Below, in pieces: positions 47,207 to 55,402 of a stretch of DNA of 64,000 bases. Each line of letters opens with the position of its first letter. Position 1 is the stretch's first letter. A program made the position numbers and the translations under genes. Location: NCBI RefSeq assembly GCF_018140925.1, contig NZ_CP073315.1:248001-312000 (forward strand), in the 5' to 3' direction. The stretch comes from Psychrobacillus sp. INOP01. Lineage in GTDB: Bacteria > Bacillota > Bacilli > Bacillales_A > Planococcaceae. Under the pieces are notes generated by a model. That model was not told the origin of the DNA. It saw nothing but the letters and a program-made list of their open reading frames with translations, and did not search any database.

Positions 47207-48679
47207 ATGAAATTAGAGACATTGATAGCGCCATTAGGCATTCACATAAGTCAAGAAGACAAGTCCATTGAAATAAAAGGCCTGGCTTTTAACTCTTCTA
47301 AAGTAGAGCAAAATTTTATATTTGTTGCAATACGAGGGACCCTTACAGATGGTCACACATTTATAGAAGATGCAATATTAAATGGAGCTTGTGTAGTCAT
47401 TGGAGAAGAAAACCTTATATCTATTGGTGTTCCCTATATACGTGTAGCCAATTCACGCAAAGCATTAGGATTATTAGCAAATATATTTTATGAAAATCCT
47501 ACTCAAAATAAAATAATGATTGGAATTACTGGCACGAATGGTAAAACGACTACCTCTTATATGCTCAAACACATTTTAGAATCTGTAGGAATTTCATGTT
47601 CATTATTTGGTAGTGTTTCTACAATAATAAATGGAATTGAAAATGAGTCCACTCACACAACTGCTGATGCAGTAACATTAAATCAGCTTCTGGCAAGGTG
47701 TAACGACCATGTTGTCATAATGGAAGTTTCCTCTCATGGTTTAGTTCAGTCTCGCGTCGAAGGTCTGCGATTTGATTATTGTATTTTTACTAATTTAGAG
47801 CATGAGCATTTGGATTACCATGAAAATATGGAATCTTACTACTTAGCTAAACAATCCCTATTCAATTATTTAAAACCTCATGGTATTGCTGTGATCAATT
47901 CAGATTCTTCATGTGGAGAGCGACTATGTACGTATGTAACTTCGTTAAACAAAGAAGTTATTAAAATCAATGGTAAAAAACCCTCTTATACTGTAAATGA
48001 TGAGGAACTAATATCACTCAAAGATCCAATACAATCATATTCGCTAAACAGTCGTATGAAAGGTAAGCATAACTTAGAAAATGCATCGCTTGCATTTTCT
48101 ACAGCAATTTCCTTAAACATAGATCCTTTAAATATTGAGCGTTCATTAGAAAATTTCAGTGGAGTACCAGGTAGATTTGAGTTATTCCAGCATCCTGCTG
48201 GGGCAACTTGCATTGTAGATTATGCGCACACAGGCAATGCGTTTTCTCACATTTTAGAAACAGCTAGCTTATATAATCCCCAAAGAATCATACATATTTT
48301 TGGATTTAGGGGAAATAGAGACGTACAAAAAAGAAAAAACATGGTACAAATTTCTCTGGAGAAGTGTCACCTATGTATTTTAACTTTTGATGATTTAAAT
48401 GGTGTACCATCAGAACAAATGATTCAAGATCTATATGCACTGGATCCATTGAATAGATGCATTATTATCCCCGACCGAACTTTAGCAATTCAATATGCAT
48501 GGGAAAAGGCCAAAAATAATGACTTTATCGTAATAACAGGTAAAGGTATTGAAAATTATCAACAAAGTTTTAGCTTGCCTACCGCTTCTGACATTCACAC
48601 GTTAAATTATTTGAACGACTCATTTGTATTTCAGAATGAGACTCTTAATCAATATGATCATCCAAGAAGTCTTTACTAA
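47207..48679 (+). CDS. Orphan MurE-like Mur ligase
   Basis: The 490-residue protein has the three Mur-ligase domains: an N-terminal UDP-binding part, the ATP loop IGITGTNGKTTTSYML (about residues 105-120) with LEHEHLDYHENMESYYLAKQ, and a C-terminal ligase part with VDYAHTGNAF and FGFRGNRD. Length and motifs fit MurE (UDP-MurNAc-tripeptide synthetase). At the amino-acid specificity motif it reads FDDLNGVP (near residue 393) instead of DNPR (diaminopimelate type), closer to DDPN of lysine-adding enzymes; GKGIENYQ replaces the usual GKGHETYQ. It is away from any division/cell-wall cluster. Substrate uncertain. Confidence 0.85.
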   Translation: MKLETLIAPLGIHISQEDKSIEIKGLAFNSSKVEQNFIFVAIRGTLTDGHTFIEDAILNGACVVIGEENLISIGVPYIRVANSRKALGLLANIFYENPTQNKIMIGITGTNGKTTTSYMLKHILESVGISCSLFGSVSTIINGIENESTHTTADAVTLNQLLARCNDHVVIMEVSSHGLVQSRVEGLRFDYCIFTNLEHEHLDYHENMESYYLAKQSLFNYLKPHGIAVINSDSSCGERLCTYVTSLNKEVIKINGKKPSYTVNDEELISLKDPIQSYSLNSRMKGKHNLENASLAFSTAISLNIDPLNIERSLENFSGVPGRFELFQHPAGATCIVDYAHTGNAFSHILETASLYNPQRIIHIFGFRGNRDVQKRKNMVQISLEKCHLCILTFDDLNGVPSEQMIQDLYALDPLNRCIIIPDRTLAIQYAWEKAKNNDFIVITGKGIENYQQSFSLPTASDIHTLNYLNDSFVFQNETLNQYDHPRSLY

Positions 48680-49886
48680 AACTTGTTTTAGATTCCAATG
48701 AAGGCTTCTTTTTTATTTTCATTCCACGCTTTATACTATCTTCTCCAAACTTGCCTTGCAATTGCTCCACTAGCTTTAGGATTGGCTCATCTTTTGCATG
48801 TTCTTCAAAGTTAAAGATAGACAGCTGCTCTACTGATTCTCCCTTATCGTACACATTGTTTACAGTCACACCTAGCAATCGAATAGGATCTCCATTCCAA
48901 GAGGCATGGAATAGATCCAATGCCAATTGATTTATTTCTTGTTCCTTATAGAGGCGGTTAGTTACTGTTTTACTTCTCGTTTTGTTTTTCCAATTAGCGT
49001 CTCGTATATGTATCGTAATGGAACGTCCAGCTAGATTTTTAGCATCAAGTCTGGTAGCCACTTTTTTCGATAATCGAATAAATACCTTTTCCAGTTCCTC
49101 TATATTCGACTCATCATAAGGCAATGTGGTAGAATTTCCAACACTTTTCGTATCATAAATAGATTCGGGATCTACCGCTCTATTATCAGTACCATTTGCA
49201 CGATTTAGAAGTCGAACTCCATTTTTCCCAAGTTTTTCTTTTAGTAAATTAGGATTTGCGTTGGCTAAATCTCCTATAGATTTAATACCAATGGATTCCA
49301 ACTTTCTTGCAGTACTTTCCCCTATTCCATGCATATCTATTACTGGGAGAGGCCATAGAATTTCTTTTACCTGTCTTTTCCGTAAAACAGTTATACCCAT
49401 AGGTTTCTTTATGTTGGATGCAGTTTTAGCTAGAAATTTGTTAGGAGCAATTCCAATAGAACTAGGCAAGTCAAGTTCACGGATAATCCGCTCCTGAATA
49501 GATTTGGCAAAACTTACTGCATCGTTCTCCATATCAACTTCAGATACATCCATATACCCTTCGTCTATCGAAACTGGCTCTACAAGATTAGTATAGGATC
49601 TTAAAATTTCGAACATTGCTTTAGAAGCAATTCGGTAACGTTCAAAATTTGGGGGCAATAAAATCAGTTCTGGACATTTTCGTTTAGCCTCCCACACGGA
49701 CATTGTTGTATACACACCTCTAGCCCTTGCCTCATAAGAGCATGTAACTAGTATCCCCCGTCTTTCCTTAGGATTACCCGCGATGGCAATAGCTTTCCCT
49801 TTTAAAGAGGGGTCATGTGCCTGTTCAACCGAAGCATAAAAGCTATTCATATCTAGGTGAAAGATAATTCTATGTTTTCCCGACAA
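48645..49886 (-). CDS. dinB: DNA polymerase IV (Y family)
   Basis: From the TTG at 49886, with AAAGGAGGGG six bases upstream, the protein has 413 residues; the ATG at 49910 lies before that ribosome binding site. Catalytic residues are Asp12 in IIFHLDMNSFYASVEQ and Asp108-Glu109 in VSIDEGYMDV. QLSIF near the C-terminus is a probable beta-clamp binding motif. It performs error-prone lesion bypass. Its 3' end overlaps the convergent MurE-like gene by 35 bases. It corresponds to yqjH of B. subtilis. Confidence 0.95.
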   Translation of the reverse strand: MSGKHRIIFHLDMNSFYASVEQAHDPSLKGKAIAIAGNPKERRGILVTCSYEARARGVYTTMSVWEAKRKCPELILLPPNFERYRIASKAMFEILRSYTNLVEPVSIDEGYMDVSEVDMENDAVSFAKSIQERIIRELDLPSSIGIAPNKFLAKTASNIKKPMGITVLRKRQVKEILWPLPVIDMHGIGESTARKLESIGIKSIGDLANANPNLLKEKLGKNGVRLLNRANGTDNRAVDPESIYDTKSVGNSTTLPYDESNIEELEKVFIRLSKKVATRLDAKNLAGRSITIHIRDANWKNKTRSKTVTNRLYKEQEINQLALDLFHASWNGDPIRLLGVTVNNVYDKGESVEQLSIFNFEEHAKDEPILKLVEQLQGKFGEDSIKRGMKIKKKPSLESKTSFSKDFLDDHID

Positions 49887-49987
49887 ATTATTCCCCTCCT
49901 TTCCCCTCATGCATAATAGATAGTATGTTCTATATAATTCAATTTATTTTGAATAAATTTCATAGAAGCATATTAAATAGTGAAATA

Positions 49988-50131
49988 ATGTTGATTTCTG
50001 CTCCAGGCGGACACTTTTCGCTCCAATCAACGAATTCCACTTTAATTAAGCAGATGAAACATCACAACGAACGTGAAGCGGCGGTGATGGTTCATCGCTC
50101 CCCCTTTGGAAAGCGTCCGTCTGAAACATAA
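49988..50131. repeat. Dispersed intergenic repeat, copy 3
   Basis: Between dinB and the CheW gene, this GC-rich stretch starts with CCAGGCGGACACTTTTCGCT and ends with GGAAAGCGTCCGTCTGAAAC, an inverted arrangement of the repeat core. The central part holds a palindromic GATGGTTCATCGCTCC region. No coding potential is seen. Confidence 0.55.
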
Positions 50132-50265
50132 TTTGTAGTATCGATGAATAGCTGTATTCTTCAAAATCCTTAGAACATCGGATATAGGAAACTGAAAATT
50201 TTACACTTATTATTTCAAAAAAGGTAGCTATATAAGCTACCTTCCTTGCTAAATTATGCAGGTGA

Positions 50266-50748
50266 CTAATTATTAATCGTCTCTTTCTTTACTTCTTCTA
50301 CATAAGATTGAATATCATTAAAGCCTTCCAAAGAACTTACCAAAATTGAAGCATCCACGATTGTAATCATTCGATTTTCTAGGTTTGCAACTGCTGTAAA
50401 ATAACGTGTTTTCGTATAATTTACTAAACCAATTTGCTTTAGATTTTCTTGATCAATATCTAATATCTCTTTCGCTTCCTTCACAAGAAGACCAACCGTC
50501 ATATCTTCCGTATGCATAGTAACTACTCTTGCTAATTCCTGATCAACACCACTACGATTATACAAAATTTGTTCGAAATCGATAATTGGCACTAGCTCTC
50601 CACGGATTTTCATCAGACCAATTAAATAATTTGGTAAGTGTGGGATTGGGTTTACATGCTCTAACTTCTCAATTGAGACCACATGTTCAATTGAAACTGC
50701 GTAATCTTCATTTCCACATTGAAATACTACAACTTTCTCGTTGCTCAA
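50266..50748 (-). CDS. cheW: CheW-domain chemotaxis coupling protein
   Basis: The 160-residue protein consists of a single CheW domain: VVFQCGNEDYAVSIEHVVSI, PNYLIGLMKIRGELVPIIDF and VGLLVKEAKEILDI. Such proteins link chemoreceptors to CheA. The likely start is the TTG at 50748, eight bases after AGGAGG; a GTG at 50757 overlaps that site. It is the last gene after mce, the carboxylase and the M20 peptidase, with an 17-base gap, so it is probably cotranscribed with metabolic genes. Confidence 0.85.
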   Translation of the reverse strand: MSNEKVVVFQCGNEDYAVSIEHVVSIEKLEHVNPIPHLPNYLIGLMKIRGELVPIIDFEQILYNRSGVDQELARVVTMHTEDMTVGLLVKEAKEILDIDQENLKQIGLVNYTKTRYFTAVANLENRMITIVDASILVSSLEGFNDIQSYVEEVKKETINN

Positions 50749-50765
50749 CAAAGCCACCTCCTATG

Positions 50766-51878
50766 TTATTCTGCCGCTACTAAAACGATCTCTACTATTA
50801 AATCGGCTAGTTTCTCTAGCTCTTCAATAGGCATGCGTTCATTTGTTGTATGAATTTCTTCATAACCAACGGACAAGATGACAGTAGGGATTCCAAATCC
50901 AGCAATTACATTTGCATCACTACCACCGCCACTAGTTTTTATCTCCGCCGTTCTTCCAATACGTTCTACTGCACGTTTGGCTACCTGTACGACAGAATGG
51001 TCTTCTTCAAAATGGAAGCCTGGGTACATTAATTGTGTTTCAGTCACTGCTTTACCACCAAATTTTTCAGCAGTTTCTGCGAATGTTGCAACCATATGTG
51101 AGACTTGCGCATTAAGTTTATCTTTATTTATTGAGCGTGCTTCAGAAAGAATATGCACCTCATCGCATACGATATTTGTAGCTTGTCCACCTTCAAAACG
51201 ACCGATATTAGCGGTAGTTTCTGCATCTAGTCTACCTAACTTCATAGCAGAAATGGCTTTAGCAGCTAAAGTTATAGCAGAAACTCCTCTTTCAGGAGCC
51301 ACTCCAGCATGGGCAGTTTTTCCAGTAATAGTTGTCCATAGTTTTGATTGGAAAGGAGCAGCTGTTACAATACCACCAACAGTCCCATCACTATCAATTG
51401 CATAGCCATATTTTGCAGTAAGCAAAGAAGAATCCAATTCCTTTGCTCCTACTAGACCACTTTCTTCTCCAGCAGTAATAACAACTTGAATATCGCCGTG
51501 TTCGATAGATTGCTCTTTCAAACGACGAATAGCTTCAAATAGAGCGGCTATTCCAGCTTTGTCGTCAGCACCTAAAATTGTTGTCCCATCCGAATATATA
51601 TAACCGTCTTCTTTAATTACTGGTTTAATACCTTTACCTGGTACTACTGTATCCATATGAACAGTGAAGTATATTGGATCTACATCTCCATTAGAACCCT
51701 TTAATGTTGCGATTAAATTTCCTGCTCCGTGACCTGTTTTAGAAGCTGAATCGTCTTCAATTACTGAAAATCCAAGCTGTTCTAATTTACTTTTTAAAAT
51801 AGGTGCAATTATTTCCTCGTGCTTTGTTTCAGAATCTATTTGAACAAGCTCTAAAAACTCATCTATTAATCTACTCAT
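50766..51878 (-). CDS. M20-family peptidase (tripeptidase-like, YqjE)
   Basis: The 370-residue protein has the M20 zinc site: VHMDTVVPGKG, TILGADDKAGIAALFEAI and ITAGEESGLVGAKEL, with the final ligand in SVGYEEIHTTNERM. A dimerisation domain (TGKTAHAGVAPERG) interrupts the catalytic one. It probably hydrolyses small peptides or acyl-amino acids in the cytoplasm. It follows the carboxylase by 14 bases, as yqjE follows yqjD in B. subtilis. Confidence 0.9.
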   Translation of the reverse strand: MSRLIDEFLELVQIDSETKHEEIIAPILKSKLEQLGFSVIEDDSASKTGHGAGNLIATLKGSNGDVDPIYFTVHMDTVVPGKGIKPVIKEDGYIYSDGTTILGADDKAGIAALFEAIRRLKEQSIEHGDIQVVITAGEESGLVGAKELDSSLLTAKYGYAIDSDGTVGGIVTAAPFQSKLWTTITGKTAHAGVAPERGVSAITLAAKAISAMKLGRLDAETTANIGRFEGGQATNIVCDEVHILSEARSINKDKLNAQVSHMVATFAETAEKFGGKAVTETQLMYPGFHFEEDHSVVQVAKRAVERIGRTAEIKTSGGGSDANVIAGFGIPTVILSVGYEEIHTTNERMPIEELEKLADLIVEIVLVAAE

Positions 51879-51892
51879 TTAATAGTCTCCCT

Positions 51893-53440
51893 TTATAATG
51901 GAATATTACCATGTTTTTTCTTTGGTCTAGTCTCTTTTTTATTGCGCATCATTTCTAGTGATTGAATTAGCTTAATGCGAGTTTCTCTTGGGTCAATAAC
52001 ATCATCGACCATTCCCATAGAAGCTGCCACGTATGGATTGGCAAATTTCTCACGGTATTCCTCAATTTTTTCTGCACGCACAGCTTCAGGATCATCACTT
52101 TGTGCAATTTCACGGGCAAAAATAATATTGGCAGCTCCGTTTGGCCCCATAACTGCTATTTCTGCATTCGGCCATGCGAAAACAACATCTGCCCCAATAG
52201 ACTTGGAATTCAAGGCAACATAAGCGCCTCCATATGCTTTTCGTAAAATAACCGTTATTTTAGGTACGGTTGCTTCTGAATACGCAAATAAAATTTTAGC
52301 ACCATGGCGAATAATTCCACCGTGCTCCTGTTTTATACCAGGGAAGAATCCAGTTACATCTTCAAACGTGATAATTGGAATATTGAATGCATCACAAAAA
52401 CGTATAAAACGCGCTGCTTTATCTGATGAGTCAATATCTAGACCTCCAGCCATTACTTTTGGTTGGTTACAAACTAAACCCACTACCTCGCCTTTAATAC
52501 GAGCTAGACCAATAACAATGTTTTTAGCAAATTCTTTTTGCACTTCTAAGAAAGAATCATTATCAACGACCTGTTCAATAACCTTTCGAACATCATAAGG
52601 GCGAATTGCTTCAAAAGGAACAATATCCGCTAAATCAGAACGATAATCATCCTCAACCTTTACATCAGTTATAGAAGGCTTCTCTTCAAAGCTTTGCGGT
52701 AAATAACTTAGAAGCAAACGAACGCTTTCCAATACTTCCTCTTCGGTTTTCCCACGGAAATGTGCATTTCCACTTATCGTATTATGTACCTTCGATCCAC
52801 CAAGATCTTCCGCAGAAATCTTTTCTCCTGTAACGGTTTCAATCACTTTTGGACCTGTGATAAACATTTGGCTTGTTTCATCTGTCATAAACACAAAATC
52901 GGTTATAGCCGGCGAATATACAGCTCCACCAGCACATGGACCTAATATGACAGAGATTTGTGGTATTACTCCCGAATAAATAGCATTACGATAAAAAATT
53001 TGACCGTATCCATCAAGTGAAACTACGCCTTCTTGAATACGTGCACCACCGGAGTCATTTAAGCCAATAAACGGTGCTCCATTTTTGGCTGCTAAATCCA
53101 TTACGTTAGCAATTTTAAGTGCATGCATTTCTCCCAAAGCTCCACCAAAAACAGTAAAATCTTGTGAGAATAAATATATTGGACGGCCATTTACTTTCCC
53201 ATAACCTGTTACTACTCCATCGCCAGGACCCTCTGCTTTATCCATTCCGAAGTCAACAGTACGATGCTTGATGAATGGGTTTAGCTCTACAAATGAATCT
53301 TTGTCTACTAGTAATTCAATACGTTCGCGAGCAGTCAACTTACCTTTTTCATGCTGCTTTTCGATTCGTTCATCCCCACCACCAAGTTCGATTTTACGTT
53401 TTCGATCATATAAGTCATTGATTTTTTCATAAATATCCAT
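51893..53440 (-). CDS. pccB: Acyl-CoA (propionyl-CoA) carboxylase beta subunit
   Basis: The 515-residue carboxyltransferase has both crotonase-fold halves, with FIGLNDSGGARIQEGV and GPCAGGAVYSPAITDF in the first and VTGFFPGIKQEHGGIIRHGA and AYGGAYVALNSK in the second. It transfers carboxyl from biotin to an acyl-CoA. The adjacent epimerase and nearby mutase suggest propionyl-CoA as substrate. The biotin carboxylase subunit is not in the window. It starts just after the mce stop. Confidence 0.92.
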   Translation of the reverse strand: MDIYEKINDLYDRKRKIELGGGDERIEKQHEKGKLTARERIELLVDKDSFVELNPFIKHRTVDFGMDKAEGPGDGVVTGYGKVNGRPIYLFSQDFTVFGGALGEMHALKIANVMDLAAKNGAPFIGLNDSGGARIQEGVVSLDGYGQIFYRNAIYSGVIPQISVILGPCAGGAVYSPAITDFVFMTDETSQMFITGPKVIETVTGEKISAEDLGGSKVHNTISGNAHFRGKTEEEVLESVRLLLSYLPQSFEEKPSITDVKVEDDYRSDLADIVPFEAIRPYDVRKVIEQVVDNDSFLEVQKEFAKNIVIGLARIKGEVVGLVCNQPKVMAGGLDIDSSDKAARFIRFCDAFNIPIITFEDVTGFFPGIKQEHGGIIRHGAKILFAYSEATVPKITVILRKAYGGAYVALNSKSIGADVVFAWPNAEIAVMGPNGAANIIFAREIAQSDDPEAVRAEKIEEYREKFANPYVAASMGMVDDVIDPRETRIKLIQSLEMMRNKKETRPKKKHGNIPL

Positions 53441-53444
53441 ATAA

Positions 53445-53855
53445 TTACTTCGCTCCCCCGGTTTTATCGACTAATTCGTAAAGTACTCCACGAGATGCCT
53501 TCGGATGTATAAATGCTACCTGAGCACCGTGAGCACCTGCTTTTGCCGTTTCTTGTATAAGTCTGACGCCCTTTTCTTTTAGCTCGTCCAAACGCTGTTG
53601 AATACCGGAAACACCAAATGCAATATGATGGATTCCCTCACCCTTTTTTTCTATAAATGAATGAATCGTACTTGTTTCATCGATTGGTTGAAGTAATTCT
53701 AAATGGACATTGCCACTATCGATAAAAGCTACACGAACTTTTTCAGATGGAACATCTTCAATATGTAATAATTTTAACCCCAATGTATCTGTGTAATAAG
53801 GAAGAGAGTCTTCTATACTTTTCACAGCAATACCAATATGATCAATTTTCTCCAT
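53445..53855 (-). CDS. mce: Methylmalonyl-CoA epimerase
   Basis: The 136-residue vicinal-oxygen-chelate protein begins MEKIDHIGIAVKSIEDSLPY and has a second metal ligand in IHHIAFGV and a glutamate in VLYELVDKTG. It converts (S)- to (R)-methylmalonyl-CoA, linking the carboxylase and the mutase. The start at 53855 has GGGGTG nine bases upstream; the frame is open back to 53897 but without a better start. It heads an mce-pccB-peptidase-cheW operon. Confidence 0.94.
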   Translation of the reverse strand: MEKIDHIGIAVKSIEDSLPYYTDTLGLKLLHIEDVPSEKVRVAFIDSGNVHLELLQPIDETSTIHSFIEKKGEGIHHIAFGVSGIQQRLDELKEKGVRLIQETAKAGAHGAQVAFIHPKASRGVLYELVDKTGGAK

Positions 53856-53898
53856 TTTTACACCCCTTTTTTGAATAAGCTGTATTAAAAAACACACT

Positions 53899-54000
53899 TG
53901 ACTCCGGTCAGTCGGGCGCTTTCCGTGGGCGTTGCCTCAGTCTCCTCGCTATGCTGTGGGGTCTTCGCCCAACGCTTTTCCCACTGGAATCGCCGACTTT
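53899..54000. repeat. Dispersed intergenic repeat, copy 4
   Basis: This GC-rich stretch (core GGGCGCTTTCCGTGGGCG) lies between mce and prli42, within the expected 5' leader of the mce operon. It ends with AACGCTTTTCCCACTGGAA, so it may fold into a long imperfect hairpin. About 200 bases follow to prli42 with only a weak possible promoter (TTGTGC/TAAAAT near 54155-54182). Confidence 0.55.
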
Positions 54001-54212
54001 CACTACAATCTAAAAATCATTATGCAAAAGCTTATCGACCTATCCTCAGATTACAACTTGTGAGTATACATCTACAATATGTTTCATCTAAAAATGACGA
54101 ATAATTTGAATTGTACCTTGTTCTATTGTACCTATTTCAAAAAAAAATCTCTACCTCTTGTGCATTTTTATGTTTTTGTTAAAATAAAGGTACAAGCTAA
54201 AGGAGAGAAATT

Positions 54213-54308
54213 ATGCGCAACCAAACATTTCGTAAAATAATCGTTTATTTAATGATTTTTGTAATGGTAATGTCAACATTACTTTTCGGTCTAAGCTTTG
54301 TCCTTTAA
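54213..54308 (+). CDS. prli42: Stressosome-associated miniprotein Prli42
   Basis: An ATG at 54213 behind AGGAGAG opens a 31-codon gene reading MRNQTFRKIIVYLMIFVMVM then STLLFGLSFVL. Length, the basic N-terminus and the single membrane helix with a G-x-S-x-x-L end match Prli42, the small membrane anchor of the stressosome described in Listeria and conserved in Firmicutes. It is followed at once by its own terminator. It is too short for normal gene finders. Confidence 0.82.
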   Translation: MRNQTFRKIIVYLMIFVMVMSTLLFGLSFVL

Positions 54309-54316
54309 GAAATGAT

Positions 54317-54356
54317 AAAAACCAGCGAATGCATTTGTATGCTTCCGCTGGTTTTT
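54317..54356 (+). terminator. Terminator of prli42
   Basis: AAAAACCAGCG (54317-54327) pairs perfectly with CGCTGGTTTTT (54346-54356), with an inner GCAT/ATGC stem. It lies nine bases after the stop codon. Confidence 0.85.
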
Positions 54357-54390
54357 ATATTCTTTATAAAGAATGATGTCTATCCAATAA

Positions 54391-54530
54391 TACTGCTGAT
54401 TTCCGTTTCAGGTGGACGCTTTCCGCGGGATAAGCGATGAGCCATCACCGTCGCTCCGTGTCGATGTGATGACTCATCTGTCTCACTCAACCTGCCGGAG
54501 AGTCGCCCCCTTCAATTCAATCAATGAAGT
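54391..54530. repeat. Dispersed intergenic repeat, copy 5
   Basis: This is the best-preserved copy: TTTCAGGTGGACGCTTTCCG, then CGGGATAAGCGATGAGCC, and GGAGAGTCGCCCCC near the end. It contains an imperfect inverted repeat GATGAGCCATCACCG / GATGACTCATC. It lies after the prli42 terminator and shows no coding potential. Confidence 0.6.
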
Positions 54531-54646
54531 GAGTATTACCCAACAAGAAGATACAGCATAGCTTATCGCTTAGATGATAAGAGTATTCAAAGTTAATAAA
54601 GTGATAAAAGCATCTGCTAAATTAGGGATGCTATTCTCTAAATTGA

Positions 54647-54720
54647 ACTCAGGCAAATAACGCCGCGTCGTGCGGCAATGCCTGAGTGACCAACATCCTG
54701 TTGGCCCGAACCATTCGGGC
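54647..54720. ncRNA. Candidate structured RNA or repeat: abutting hairpins
   Basis: ACTCAGGCA (54647-54655) pairs with TGCCTGAGT (54679-54687) and encloses GCCGC/GCGGC (54662-54666, 54672-54676). Directly after follow CCAACA/TGTTGG (54690-54695, 54699-54704) and GCCCGAA/TTCGGGC (54704-54710, 54714-54720), each with a 3-base loop. All stems are perfect. The GC content is far above the flanks. A further arm AGCATC/GATGCT precedes it near 54610-54632. I know no named RNA family with this layout; it may be a mobile repeat. Confidence 0.5.
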
Positions 54721-54785
54721 TTTTACGGGCAGTTATCTACTGACAGTTAATGCGGGACAAACGCCATAAGATTACCGAAAAACAA

Positions 54786-54817
54786 AGGCTGATCGTGACG
54801 TCAGTCACGACCAGCCT
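54786..54817 (-). terminator. Terminator downstream of the mutase/bacilliredoxin unit
   Basis: AGGCTG-TCGTGAC pairs with GTCACGA-CAGCCT around GTCA, and the minus strand continues TTTGTTTTT. It lies about 100 bases after the bacilliredoxin stop codon and would end the mutA-mutB-meaB-brx transcript. Confidence 0.85.
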
Positions 54818-54920
54818 CTGTAAAAATCAATAGGTAATAACATAGCTTTAAGACTGTCCAAAGCCTGCCGAAATCTAATAGAAACAGGTTTTAACTTAAA
54901 GGTCAATTGTGCTTTTAAAA

Positions 54921-55361
54921 TTATACTTCTTCACAATATTCTTCAAATAATCCTTGTAAATGAGTGATTACTGAAGTTGGTGCATGACCTTCGATTTCAT
55001 GACGTCCAATTTCTGCTACCGGTTGTCCATCTTTTAATAGTACAAATGATGGAGAAGAAGGTAGGTGATCATCTCCGAATAGATTACGAGCTTGTTGAGT
55101 TGCTAATTTATCTTGACCTGCAAAAACAGTAACTAAATGGTCCGGACGTTTATCATAATGTACTGAGTTTGCAGCAGCAGGGCGAGCAATTCCTCCAGCA
55201 CATCCACAAACTGAGTTTACCATCACTAATGTTGTTCCTTGACGAGCAAATGCAGCGTCTACCTCTTCAGGTGTATTAAGCTGCTCATATCCTGCAGCTT
55301 CCATTTCTCCACGAGCTTGTACAAGTATATCATTCATATATAAATTGAAATCCATATTCAT
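54921..55361 (-). CDS. brxB: Bacilliredoxin, BrxA/BrxB (YphP/YqiW) family
   Basis: The 146-residue thioredoxin-fold protein has the family CGC active site in [20 protein letters not shown] near residue 53, and [20 protein letters not shown]. Bacilliredoxins remove bacillithiol from oxidised proteins. An AAAGGAGAG site precedes the start. The place next to the yqj-like block suggests the YqiW (BrxB) paralogue, but BrxA cannot be excluded. It follows meaB by 42 bases. Confidence 0.9.
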   Translation of the reverse strand: MNMDFNLYMNDILVQARGEMEAAGYEQLNTPEEVDAAFARQGTTLVMVNSVCGCAGGIARPAAANSVHYDKRPDHLVTVFAGQDKLATQQARNLFGDDHLPSSPSFVLLKDGQPVAEIGRHEIEGHAPTSVITHLQGLFEEYCEEV

Positions 55362-55402
55362 TTTGCCACTCTCCTTTTTTAAACTAGTTTCATCTTATCA
55401 GA

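Noticed and set aside
47207-48679. Plain murE annotation
   Set aside because: The specificity motif and genomic context differ from standard MurE, so the symbol was withheld and the protein described as MurE-like.
50878-51405. 175-codon plus-strand frame opposite the M20 peptidase
   Set aside because: It mirrors codon bias of the real gene on the other strand and contains no recognisable domain.
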